DNA of 64,000 nt, taken from assembly GCA_963921825.1 (NCBI GenBank), contig OY997588.1, positions 53,576,803-53,640,802 on the forward strand, written 5' to 3'. Position numbers and translations under genes: made by a program. Each line of letters begins with the position of its first letter. Position 1 is the stretch's first letter. The notes beneath the pieces are model-generated. The model did no database searches, had not been told where the DNA came from, and was given only the letters and a program-made list of their open reading frames with translations. Source of the stretch: Erodium maritimum (lineage: Eukaryota > Streptophyta > Magnoliopsida > Geraniales > Geraniaceae). Of this stretch, positions 21,062 through 31,571 are shown piece by piece.

Positions 21062-22000
21062 GGTCGAGGATGTTATGATGTAGGGACTGTCGTCCTGGTA
21101 TAGCCCTAGCGCGACCCTTTATTGCCCGAGCTCATTCTCGTTTCCCAAGTCTTTAGGCCCTCGTACGTCATTCCATTGAGGAATGGCGAGGATGAACCGA
21201 AGTTGTCAAGGTTGCGGTTTTGGATAAGGGTTGTCGGCAATGTGTGTTGGTCCGGTGGGGACCATGCCTCCGGATCTTGGGCCCAATGCCTCTCCTCGTC
21301 GTCGTCATAGTAATGTTTAGAATCAGGCACATAATCCCATTCCCGGCTCCCTCGACATTGGTAATCTTCGGTAACATCGTCGGCACCACTTCGGGGTGGA
21401 AAAACGACACCGGACAACCGGAATCTGAGAGGCTATCGGAGGTTTTTGGAGCCGGCCATTATCATAGCACTATGATAGAGGAGGTGGGAAGAAACGGGAA
21501 GACAAAGCAACTCGGAGAAACGGGAGCACAGAATCAGCGCGCATAAATGCAAAAGGACAAAGCAGGGCGGAGAAAAGGGGCAGACGAAGGAGCTCGGAGG
21601 AAAATCAGGGGGTAGGAAAAAGGGTTACTGAATCGTTGGTTGGGGAAGTCGGAGAAACACTATTATTGTACTGAACTTGCAGAGGATTCGTGATGAAAAT
21701 TCTTCGGCCGCTAGATAATAAAGACCAAAAATTAAATTAGGTATTCTGATACGTCGCCACGTGCCGACCATGGGTTCGTTGGGCCTGAATTTGTCAATTA
21801 GACGACTTTCAGAGTCTACAATCTCCTCGGCGTCGATTCGGGGGTTTCAAAGATTCGACATGAACAGACTCTACACCACAAATTCGATACCAGAATCTTC
21901 ACGCCGTACGATTCGACGGTGTAATTACACCTCGTTCCGACGTTATTGGGATAGCCTAAGTTGCGCAAGAATCAAGAGTATGACTTGAAGGACTGTAGGG
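21062..22000. other. Unassigned DNA right of L1
   Basis: After 20-25 bases of the dispersed repeat, the sequence becomes moderately G+C-rich and matches nothing else in the window. It contains the minus-strand frame 21106-21417 (listed separately) and a short palindrome, tatcatag-c-actatgata, near 21464-21481. The region 21420-21660 is purine-rich. I cannot assign it to an element. Confidence 0.4.
21106..21417 (-). CDS. Hypothetical short frame, possible captured gene fragment
   Basis: This is a 103-residue minus-strand frame whose composition looks more protein-like than the surrounding noise. It has an acidic, aromatic-rich middle (DSKHYYDDDEERHWAQ, then DPEAWSPPDQ) and a tail with NLDNFGSSSPFLNGMTYEGL. 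It has no repeats and no retroelement motif, and it appears only once in this window. I do not recognise the family. It could be an exon fragment of a host gene or a chance frame; without a longer frame or splice context I lean only slightly towards a fragment. No promoter was identified. Confidence 0.25.
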   Translation of the reverse strand: MSGVVFPPRSGADDVTEDYQCRGSREWDYVPDSKHYYDDDEERHWAQDPEAWSPPDQHTLPTTLIQNRNLDNFGSSSPFLNGMTYEGLKTWETRMSSGNKGSR

Positions 22001-22758
22001 TGCCAAATACGCAGCGGAAATAATAAAAGCCCTAGAAAATCTTTAGGATCCATGTAATTCTAAATAAACCGACATACGAAAATTAAACGGAAATTACCTC
22101 TTGTAGTTTTGAGCCTGGTTCGAGATAGGGACCAAGAATACTTTGAATGCTTGATGATGTCGAGACGTCTTCAAAGGAATCTGTCCTCTTCAGGTACCCA
22201 CACCAACAAGCTTTCCCAAAATCCTTATGTGCTAGCACCAAAATCAGAAGAATTCTCTCTCGTTTTCTTTTTCCTTTTTTCTCTCCACTTAAACTGAAAA
22301 ACGTAACCACTATATCTGATTTCGAAAATATAAAGTGTGTTACGAAATCAGATACGTGGAGATGTTATAGGAGTAGTGGAATTATAAAATAACCATTTGA
22401 ATCTGAATATATATACATTTATTTTATTTTGTCTTCTTCATATAATTACTTAATATAATTTCATTATATTAGTAATTAGAAAACGAGTAATGAATAAATT
22501 TATATTATATCAAATATAATATAATTATATTCACTTAATTGGCTTCTATAGTCCAACTCGTTTTCGGGCTTGTTGTTGTGTGTGACCATGTAGGCTCACA
22601 CAACGTTAGTAGTGAGCCCAAAATCCCCATTTCGTCCACATGTCATAATTGGCCTCTACAAGGCATTGTGGCTTCCCAAAGTTGTATGAAGATCTTCAAT
22701 CCGATTTAACCTTTTACCGTTAATATCCTAATCCCTTTGTCATCGATATCTTGATCAA
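22000..22758 (-). mobile_element. Remnant copia-type LTR (LTR D, copy 1)
   Basis: On the minus strand this reads like the 3' part of a copia LTR. A typical 'ttatttccgctgcgtatttggc' type end lies near 22005-22030, with AT-rich sequence in the middle. The segment 22533-22608 (ttaattggcttctatagtcc onward) recurs at 31496-31571, and 22725-22758 (atcctaatccctttgtc onward) recurs at 40286-40319, so all are pieces of one LTR family. Copy 1 is cut at 22758 by the LINE-tail junction. The left boundary is uncertain. Confidence 0.45.
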
Positions 22759-22928
22759 CGAATTGGACCCCTAGTAAAACATTTGCTGATAAAAAAAAAG
22801 TAAACGAAATAAACATCGTAGTTTTTTTTACTAAAAGATGTAACTGTATTAATAGAAATTCAGAACATAGGTGTGCATCAAGGAACAAACTTCTTGACCA
22901 CTAGATAAGAACATCACAGTTTTTGTAA
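22759..22928. repeat. Copy of the LINE-tail plus flank segment
   Basis: A near match of 17211-17378: it starts at gaattggacccctagtaaaa, passes the LINE A-run and continues into the non-LINE flank up to acagtttttgtaa. Because both copies hold the same LINE/flank junction, they arose by duplication of an already inserted LINE, not by two insertions. Confidence 0.8.
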
Positions 22929-24392
22929 GGTCACCTACCCCCCAAAATTTCAGTTTTTACCTGGTTGACTTGCCACAATGCATTGCCTACTAAATTGTTT
23001 CTGGATGGGAGAGGGTTAAATTTCAATCTACAGGACACTCTTTGACCTTTCTGTGGCCAAGATTTTGAGGATATCAATCACCTACTTATTACCTGCCACA
23101 GATCTTGGTTAGTTTGGACTGCAGTACTAGATTGGTGGGAAATCAAAGGAGCAATAGTTTGGGATTTCCTTGGTTTCATTTATCCTTGGATCAACATCAG
23201 TCCTAGATCATCCTATAAGCAATGGAGGATAATTACATTTGTTACTCTGTGGCATATATGGCTTGCTGGGAATGACTTGGTTCTCAATCAATGTTTAGCT
23301 TCCCCTCAGACCATTTACATAAAATCCAGAGTTATACCTTTAATCTGGAACGGTGTATGTTCAGAAAATATCAGCCATTCTAATTCCATGTCTAGATCAG
23401 CTCTCCAAAGACTTGCATTAGAAGAGAACTCAAGGGTTAAGCTTGCAATAGCTGTATCACTCTTTTAGAGGTCTGAGTTGGAAGCATGTCATGTATGGAG
23501 AGATTACTTAGGAGTCAAGGTTGTTACTCTAGGGTTTTTGGAATTGCTTCAGATGGTTTGGGGGGAGATTATTACAAGAATGTTGTTTTAGACAGTTAAG
23601 TCTTGGGGAAAAAATTAGCTGATCTTCTAATTTTTTGGGAATGGATATATTATTTCTTTTGGTTGGTTTAGAGCTGATTCAATTTGATGATCTATAACTT
23701 TTGGGGGTTGGGTTTTGGGTTGGTTATGGGGGTATATATGGGGAGAGAATTGTGAGTTTGGTAAGGTTCATTCAACTTTTTAGGGTTTTAATCTTCTTAG
23801 TGTAATACTGAGTGGGTTTTTTTTTTTTGCAGATGTGCTGTGAACTTAGTAGTACTTTAAGAGTGGATATTTTTAGGTTTTGAGTGTTCACTTACCTCAC
23901 TTAGTTAGATAACTAAATTAAGGTCTAAGTGACTTTAGTTGGCAAATAAATTTGAGGCTCCATAGATCGGGTTTCTTACAAGTGCAGGTATGTGTGTTGA
24001 TTGTTGAGTTGGAGGACTTGCAACATAGTTTTGGCAACTACTGAAGACTTTAAAGTTGATGTAAGTACTGCATAATAGAGAATTTATTGTTGTTAAAAAT
24101 GTTGCATCATCTGGTTTCTAAGAGCTTCCATCTAAGTCTAAGATAGTTGGAAGATGTTTTGAAGCTATAAATGGTCCCTGATTTTGCTGTGGAGGGCAGT
24201 AGAAGTTGCATTTGGTAGACCAGTGGAGATCATTCGTGTGCAATTTGGGTTTTTAGTTGGGGTTGTTTGTAGAATCATCCTTGGGTGGGTTTTGGTGTGG
24301 TATCCTTGGCGTTCTTGAGAGTTTTCAACTCTTGGTCTTTTCTTTATTTCAAAGAATTGGACCCTTAATAATACATTTGCTGATAAAAAAAA
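22929..24392 (+). mobile_element. 5'-truncated LINE with zf-RVT remnant
   Basis: Bases 22950-23530 encode the LINE C-terminal zf-RVT region: LPTKLF-like residues, then a 'CPFC' in which the first Cys codon is now a stop (tga at 23043), GQDFEDINHLLITCHRSWLVWTA and WHIWLAGNDLVLNQ. The frame ends at about 23466. A 3' UTR follows, G-rich at 23700-23760 with tgagtttggtaaggt, and ends tttatttcaaagaattggaccc and an A-run at 24384-24392. The sequence just after the A-run (acataggtatcaagg) resembles 22864-22880 (acataggtgtgcatcaagg), suggesting a rearranged flank. Confidence 0.8.
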
Positions 24393-24800
24393 CATAGGTA
24401 TCAAGGCGACCAAGCATTTGCTTTTTGGGGACGTTTTGACTTAACCATTTTAATGAAGCATTTTTTTATAAGCAATTTTTTTATAAAGCATCCAATCTTT
24501 CATTATATAATAGATGGTAAGATGACATTTTCCCTTAATTATTTGACCTCTATACATTTTATAAGGAACATTATCATTGTACCCTCGTTATTGTTCCTTA
24601 TAAAATGTAAAGAGGTCAAATACTTAAGATAAAAATGTCATTTTACCATCCATTATATGACACTTGAGGTCATATGACTAACAGAATGGAACATTCTGTC
24701 CATTTTTACTAACAAAATCGTGTGGCCAATACTTAAGATAGTGCATTTGTCATTTTGAAACGTTAGGTAATCTAGTGTTCGTGACCAATACTTTAGAATA
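24393..24800. other. Intergenic DNA left of L2
   Basis: AT-rich, no gene. It contains the fold-back element at 24490-24662 and a short palindrome (agaatggaacattct) near 24683. It ends with the target-site copy gaata (24796-24800) of solo LTR L2. Confidence 0.5.
24490..24662. mobile_element. Fold-back MITE-like hairpin
   Basis: Two inverted arms of about 70 bp face each other across a loop of about 20 bp. The left arm runs from ttatataatagatggtaa to acattttataaggaaca; the right arm runs from tgttccttataaaatgt to ttaccatccattatatga. The arms match with roughly ten mismatches. Size and structure are those of a miniature inverted-repeat transposon. A target-site duplication could not be fixed because the ends are AT-rich. 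Confidence 0.75.
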
Positions 24801-27800
24801 TATAATAACCACTCTCGGTCAACGCCAGTCAAACCTGCGAAAAACAGGAAAATTTAAAAAAATTCGACAGACACTTAAATGAACCTAAAGTTGACCCCGA
24901 GGGTCATACCGGACGTAAGTTGACCCCGCTATCGACCAAAGTGAGTTTCGGGGGACTCGGGGCAACTTTCTGGTCAATTTGGGAAATGTTGACTTTTCAC
25001 TGGAAAAGTCAACCGAGCGACGTTTTGGTCCATTCGAGGACCGTTTGGGATCCAAAAAGCTTATCCGTCGTCGCGGCGGTCTTAGTTGAGCCGTTTCCTT
25101 GTAGCCCATCAAGTTTCGTAATTTATTGGAAAAAGTGCCCGTTCGGGGCCCGATACGTCCGATTTTCGCGAATCTGGTTAGAAAATATCTAGCATTTATT
25201 TTCCAAAAGGTGTGGGACCCACCTTGCCACATGTCACCAATGTGGTGGTGTTAGGTTTATTGGACGAAACAATACAAGACTACTTGATGGTTAGTTTGCT
25301 TTTTAAAGTGTTAGTTGTTATTTTTTTAAAATAAAACAAAAGGGAAAGACTGACTTATACGTCCATTTCAATAAAAAAGAGAAGAAAAGGAGTTAGTTTT
25401 AGAAAAGAAGAGATTTTTAGAGAGAGAATGAGAAGAGAGAAAAACAGAGGTGTTCTTGAGGATTTGTGACGTTTCCCTTCCATCCAACCCTTGGATCGTC
25501 TCAAAGATAGAAGAATCGAGTTCACACCGTCATTCTCTACGGTGAGCATCAAACCGATTTTCGTTTTAGTACGTTTGAAATTTAGGGTTTGAGTTTAAAC
25601 GGTTTGATTAAGGTTGGGTTTTGTTTAAGATTGGTTTAAAGATGAATGGTTGAGGTTTGGGGTTCGTTAGGAACGTTTTGGGGCGGAAAGGAAATTTTCC
25701 TATTGTGTCCGTGTGGGGCCCCACATGCTCGGGTATCGGGTTTTCGTGTTCGGGTGGTTTAGAACGTTCCCCAAGTAATTAATCTACAACCGGATCGAAA
25801 TTTGGAATTAAATTGTGAAAGTTGTAATTGACGGGTTTAGAAACTTGAAACGAAAATTAAATTACTCGGAAGTCGGAATTGGATTCCGTCGAGTGTATAG
25901 GAACCTTTGAATTATTCTAAGACCGTAGAAACGAAAACGGGAATTTTCGGAGCCCCGGAAGGGCGTTTCCAAAACCCGGGCAGATTCGCCATGTCGGGCG
26001 AATCGGGCTTTTCCGGGTCCAATATCGACAATGTCGAGTAATTGGGAAGTTTGGGAGTGATCGACATTGTCGGGGTTACGTTTGGGCGTCAAGTTTATTG
26101 CATTTCAGTTTATTCCTGCGAGTTTAAAAGTGCCTTAAAATTGTGTTCTTTTAGATCGTGCCGCGGACCGAGGCAAGGGAAAGCTAGGCGAGTGACTGAG
26201 ATCACGCCGGATCTTGTTGGTTAGCTTTTGGAGAACACGCACGAGGTAGGGAAAAGTAGCCGGATCTCGGCCCTGACTAGGGAAAGTTAACCGTAGAAAT
26301 GCATGTGACACTAGAGTGTCGTGGGTTAAGTAGGTTTATCAAATTAGAAAGGCATGATACGGGAACGTAGCGACTATGAGAAAAGCATGTGACACTTAGT
26401 AGTGTCGTAGGAAGATAGAACTTAGCGATATTAGAATTACTGGAGGCATATGACCATGCCCGGAGGTTGACTGTTTTATTGTTGGTGTCTTGGGTGGCCA
26501 TGAGAGCCCGTGTTTTATTGTTGGTGTCTTGGGTGGCCATGAGAGCCCGTGTTTTATTCTTGGTGTCTTGGGTGGCCATGAGAGCCCGTGTTGTATTGTT
26601 GGTGTCTTGGGTGGCCATAAGAGCCCGTGTTTTACTATTGGGATGTCTTGGGAGGCCATGAGAGCCCGTGGGGTTGTTGAGCCCGTGAGTTACTGCTGGT
26701 ATGTCTTAGGAGGTCGTGAGTGCCCGTGGGGTTGTTGATCCTGTGAGTTACTGTTGGTATGTCTTGTGAGGCCGTGAGTGCCCGTGGGGTTGTTGAGCCC
26801 GTGAGTTACTGTTGGTATGTCTTGGGAGGCCGTGAGTGCCCGTGGGGTTGTTGAGCCCGTGGGTTATGGTTGGTGTGTCTTGGGAGGCCGTGAGTGCCCG
26901 TGGGGTTGTTGAGCCCGTGGGTTATGGTTGGTGTGTCTTGGGAGGCCGTGAGTGCCCGTGGGGTTGTTGAGCCCGTGGGTTATGGTTGCTGTGTCTTGGG
27001 AGGCCGTGAGTGCCCGTGGGGTTGTTGAGCCCGTGAGTTATGGTTGGTGTGTCTTGGGAGGCCGTGAGTGCCCGTGGGGTTGTTGAGCCCGTGAGTTATG
27101 GTTGGTGTGTCTTGGGAGGCCGTGAGTGCCCGTGGGGTTGTTGAGCCCGTGAGTTATGGTTGGTGTGTCTTGGGAGGCCGTGAGTGCCCATGGGGTTGTT
27201 GAGCCTGTGAGTTATGGTTGGTGTGTCTTGGGAGGCCGTGAGTGCCCGTGGGGTTGTTGAGTCCGTGTTTTACTGTTGGTGTCTTGGGTGGCCATGAGTG
27301 CCTGTGAAGTGTTGAACCTGTGTTGTTGCTGTTTGTTGAACTTTGCTTGTGATTGTGATTGTGTTTGCCCGAGGTTAGTGACCCAACTGTGTGTCGGGAA
27401 GTGGTGTGGAATTTGGCTGGCCTGACCGAGTTCGAGTCTCGAGAGGTTGCGAGCATCCTTTGGCTGGCCTGAACGAGTTCGAGTATCGGGAGGTTGCGAG
27501 CGTTCTTTGGCTAGCCTGACCGAGTTCGAGTCTCGGAAGGTTGTGAGCATTTGTAGGCGATGAGAGGGCAGCTCCCCTTCCGACTAGCTATCGGAAAAGC
27601 AGCGCTGTATATATCGCCAACAGGTCGACCGCCTAGAGCCTGACAGGGATCGGCAAAGCGCGTGGGGCAGGCTCGAGCCCAGCCGGTTAGCAACCGGCAC
27701 TGAGCAACTGACAGGAGTGCGATCCTTTGTGATCTTGTTTGGTGTGCGATCCTTTGTGATCTTGGGTGTTGCGTGGTGGTCTATCGTGTCTTTGGAGGAG

Positions 27801-28268
27801 GTCGTCAATCGTTGTGTCGGGTCTACTTTACGTGTCCGAGTGTTGAGTCGGTTGAGGAAAGTATCAGTGTGTGGGTGTCGATCGGGTTACTTGAGTTTGG
27901 GGATAGTGATCCCCGGTGTTGAGTTGGTTGTTGGTGTTACCGGATTTGTCTACTGATTATGCTGTAGTCAGTCTGTTATCCGTGGTGGTGAGTGAACGCT
28001 CACCCCTAGCTGCTTTTCCTACAGGTACTGATCACAGGAAGGACGAGGTGGGCTCTCGAAGCTTGAGGAGCTAGGGTTTTATCTTTTGAGTCTAGTGACG
28101 GATACCTTGTACTTTGTCCATTTGTTGGGACGTTTTTGAAGTTGTAAATGATCCTTTTTGATTTATTAAATGGCGATTTTAAAGTGTTGATTCAAAACAG
28201 GTTTCAAGTATTGTATCTTTTTAAATGTTCGCGTCCCGAGTTCGGTTTACTGAAATTGGGGCGTGGCA
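24801..28268 (+). mobile_element. Gypsy solo LTR L2, TSD gaata
   Basis: The LTR runs from tataataaccactctcggtc to ttggggcgtggca and is flanked by gaata at 24796-24800 and 28269-28273. The expected first dinucleotide TG reads TA, as in L5; this transition fits deamination of a methylated C on the other strand. Length is 3468 bp, with no internal region. The U3 part has a W-box-rich stretch (about 24810-25020). The 3' part contains a 39-bp unit repeated about four times (26481-26636) and then eleven 58-bp units (26650-27290). Confidence 0.95.
26475..27290 (+). repeat. Composite 39-bp / 58-bp minisatellite inside LTR L2
   Basis: The core word is ttggtgtcttgggtggcc followed by atgagagcccgtgt. 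It recurs every 39 bp at 26481, 26520, 26559 and 26598, then in a longer form every 58 bp that adds ggggttgttgagcccgtg. The 58-bp starts are about 26650, 26708, 26766, 26824, 26882, 26940, 26998, 27056, 27114, 27172 and 27230. The same array in other LTRs has different copy number: about 19930-20225 (L1), 33315-33960 (G 5' LTR), 39450-40110 (G 3' LTR), 47340-47750 (L4) and 60400-60985 (L5, minus). Confidence 0.95.
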
Positions 28269-28273
28269 GAATA

Positions 28274-29652
28274 AGTTTCAACATTTAACCCTATATTTTA
28301 ATGAAGCAGTTAGTGTTTTGTGGATCATTATCTTAAGGGAAAATTACATATAATTTATCTTATTATTGTCTTTTTTCATATCAGCCTTTAATTTTTTTTT
28401 AACATTTAACACCCCTAACCTCATTTCTTGTCACGTTAGTCCAACGTTGTTAACATTCTCTAATGGATGTCAACTGTCTAAAATACCCCTCATTCACCAT
28501 CAAATTTTTAAAAGCATATCATTGATTCTGTAAAGCCTAAAAGCTATGAAATGTCTATATTAACCTTCACAAACTTTCTAATTCTTGAAATATACAAATA
28601 ATATATATTTTATTTTTTCGAATTATTTATTTATAATTATTATTTTAATTATTTCATTAATAATTGATTTATTTATTTTTATTTTATATTTTGGAAAATT
28701 AATTGTTCATTAATAATTTTCTTTTATATTAGAAAATGTTTTTAATATTAATATTTTCTATTTTTAATTAAATATCATTACTTTTATATTTTTTTTAAAT
28801 GTTTACTAAAGATTCTTTAGTGGTGTGGTATTGGCGGCCATTTTCTTTTTTACTAAAATGGTTTATCATTACTTTTAATGAAAAATTCTTTACTAGTGTG
28901 AAAATCTCGTCCGACCGGCGAAGGAGATTGCAAGCTAGCTTTAAATTGGAGATGAGAACCCGCGTATTCAGAGGAACAAAACTGAGCAAATAAAACATAG
29001 AAACCACAAAATATTCAACCTTTTTTTAATGGCAAATGAATATTATAAAACTCTCAACCATACAAGAACAACCAACTCTCCATGTAGGAGACTAAGAAAC
29101 CAAGGATTAAAAAGTACAAGAAGAAGTTGGAGCCAAAACCGTAGTAAACAGGAAACTTGCACCAAAAATTGAGATGAAAAGTACTTGCAACCTAACAATT
29201 GAAATCAGCTCCACCAATCCAAAAGTAACATAACTCGTAAGGAACATAACTAGCAAAAGATTCAACCTTTTTGCACATAACTAGTAAGGAATAGAAAAAA
29301 GACTTTAAAACACACCAGTTACAATTCAATCCTTATTCCCTAACCTAAACCCAAATAGAGTTTTCACTACAAATCTTCTTCGTTTAATACCAAACCCGCT
29401 GCTAGAAGAGACATGGAGCTCCGTAAATCCCTCGCCACAACTTGCTCCGTCCAATTTTCTCTAGATTTGCTCCAAATTTACGCAGCTTTTGAAGTTGCTT
29501 TGGTCAGTGAAGAAGAAAGGGTTGGTAGTGGCTATAAGTTTTGTGGTTTTGGTGGTGGAAGGAGATGAGAGAAGTGGTGATGCAGAGGAGATCGCGGTCG
29601 AGGAAGGGTTGGGTACGGTTGTGATAGTGGCGGTTGATGTTGTGGAGAGAAT
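28274..29652. other. AT-rich DNA, no gene seen
   Basis: Very A+T-rich from 28290 to 28800. Bases 29020-29650 look like the reverse of a transcribed-element tail (a T-run followed by atggcaaatgaatattataaa), with no coding motif. It ends at the left target-site copy (29653-29662) of the Mutator-like element. Confidence 0.45.
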
Positions 29653-29662
29653 ATAAAGAGGA

Positions 29663-30880
29663 GAGGAGAAATCAAATACAAACCATGTCTTAACCTAAAA
29701 ACTAGAGAACCAATCTAAGCCATCTATTTTAAGAATGGATGGATGAGATGCAATTGAGCAGTTGACTTGTTGACTGCAAAAAAACAGCAGTTTTTAATAA
29801 GTGGTAAGGGCTTTTTAGTAAAACTATCATGTTATTTTTTTAATCAATTCACTAATTTAATTTTTCCCGCTTCGTTTGAACTCCGATTGGCTTCAAACTT
29901 GCGCCATTAGTTTTTTTTTAAGGGCTTTAAATCAAGATCAGTCATGAATATATTTTGAAGCACGGAAAAAAAAATTATTTCGGTGTTGATTTTTTTTTAA
30001 AAAAATCTGGGTAATTTTTATCAACACTTTGCTCTGGATTTATCAACACTTTTACACTGGTTTTATCAACACTTTACACTGGTTTTATCACCTCATTTTC
30101 CAAAACTGATCATGTTTTTATCACCTCATCGCGTGCTTTTTATGAACATTAGTTTTATCAACACTAAACACTAGGTTTATCATTCAATTACGTGTGTTTT
30201 ATCATCCCCGTCACATGGTTTTTTTGAAGCACGATTTTTTTTTATTTCAGGGTGGTTTTTAAAGAAATTATATCTGGCTAATTTTTATCAACACTTTGCT
30301 CTGGTTTTATCAACACTTTACACTGGCTTTATCAACACTCTACACTGGTTTTATCCCCCCATTCTCCAAAACTGATCATGATTAGTTTATCACACTTATT
30401 ATCAAAATTGAACATGGTTTTTATCACCTCAGTACATGTTTTTATCAATATTTAGCACTAGTTTGATACCTCCGATATAAAACATTTATTAGTGAAGATT
30501 TATCAACACTCAACATTTTTTTATCACTCCGATATACCTTTTTATTTTCGTGCTTCAAAATATATTCATGATTGATCTTGATTTAAAGCTCTTGAAAAAA
30601 TAAAAATATTGGCGCAAGTTTGAAGCTAATCGGAGTTCAAACGAATCGGGAAATATTAAATTAGTGAATTGGTGAAGATAAAAATGGACACTTGTCCACA
30701 TGGCACCATGCTTTTACAATTATGCCTTTGCTTGTGTGAGAAATGATGCAATTGGCGTGAGTTTGGGTGAAATTGGGGTGGTGATGTGGCATCATGTGGA
30801 ATGTTGGATGTTAGGTGTGTGTGGTTAGGATTGGTTCTCTAGTTTTTAGGTTAAGAGTGGTTTGTAACCGATTTCACCTC
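29663..30880. mobile_element. Mutator-like non-autonomous element (long inverted repeats, 10-bp TSD)
   Basis: The segment is flanked by a perfect 10-bp direct repeat, ataaagagga, at 29653-29662 and 30881-30890. Its ends are inverted repeats of about 55 bp: the left begins gaggagaaatcaaatac and contains ttaacctaaaaactagagaa; the right end, read in reverse, begins gaggtgaaatcggttac and contains the same core. A 9-11 bp duplication is typical of Mutator-like elements. A second inverted pair of about 120 bp lies inside (about 29853-29972 and 30545-30668), surrounding an imperfect tandem array. There is no transposase, so it would need one in trans. Confidence 0.85.
30005..30535. repeat. Tandem-like array of 'tttatcaacactttacactgg'-type units
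   Basis: Imperfect units of about 20-22 bp, with the words ttttatcaacactt and tacactgg, or tttatcacctcatt, recur throughout this interval. They form the core between the inner inverted arms of the Mutator-like element. No frame is open. Confidence 0.75.
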
Positions 30881-30890
30881 ATAAAGAGGA

Positions 30891-31105
30891 TGTGTGAAGT
30901 TGTGATATAAATAAACAGTAGAGAGGAGAGGAAAAATAGAGATAGAGTTAGTTTGTTTAGGGTTATACTTTGAAAAGGCAAATTTATATTAAAAAAATAC
31001 CTCTAGAATCTGAGATAGATTCAAGAAGAAGAGGAGAAGCTCCTCCATTACAAACTCGAGCCCCACACTAGAGAGCCTCTAAACTAATGGGATACCTTAT
31101 GTCCC
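30891..31105. other. Short spacer, no gene
   Basis: AT-rich DNA with a purine-rich patch (gaggagaggaaaaatagag near 30927). Nothing recognisable. Confidence 0.4.
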
Positions 31106-31489
31106 AAGAAAACATATAATTACAACAACATCAACGAAAACAAAAGAAACCCAAATACAACCAACCTCTAAATAAACTCCAAAAGGATAAAACTCCAAAT
31201 CATACCACTAGTGAAAAACTAATCAAAGAACACCAACAACCCTTCCAAGCCAATAGGACCTGTAAAACCCAGAATAATCTATGTTGGATGCAGAACACTC
31301 CTCAACATGGAGCTCTATGTTTCCTGATGCATAACTGAGGAGAAGCTACCCATGTAAGGAAATAAAAGGAATAGAACCTCTTGAAATGTGCTCGTTCTAG
31401 CGTATAGGAACTGTGTTGAATGGCTAGTATGATCTTAGCAGTAGAAAGAAAGATACCTTGGAAAACCAATGGTCAAGGATGTTATAATT
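31106..31489. repeat. Dispersed repeat, copy 2 (empty L1 site)
   Basis: This matches 17428-17798 and continues through ggaaaaccaatggtcaagga without the 3.26-kb LTR, so it shows the state of the repeat before L1 inserted. After about 31485 the sequence switches to LTR D. Confidence 0.88.
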
Positions 31490-31571
31490 ATATAATTAAT
31501 TGGCTTCTATAGTCCAACTCGTTTTTGGGCTTGTTGTTGTGTGTGACCATGTAGGCTCATACAACGTTAGA
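31490..31571 (-). mobile_element. LTR D, copy 2, outer left piece
   Basis: Matches 22533-22608 of copy 1 (aattggcttctatagtcc onward). It is interrupted at 31572 by gypsy element G. The family resumes at 40286 and, beyond copia B, at 62809. Confidence 0.6.
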
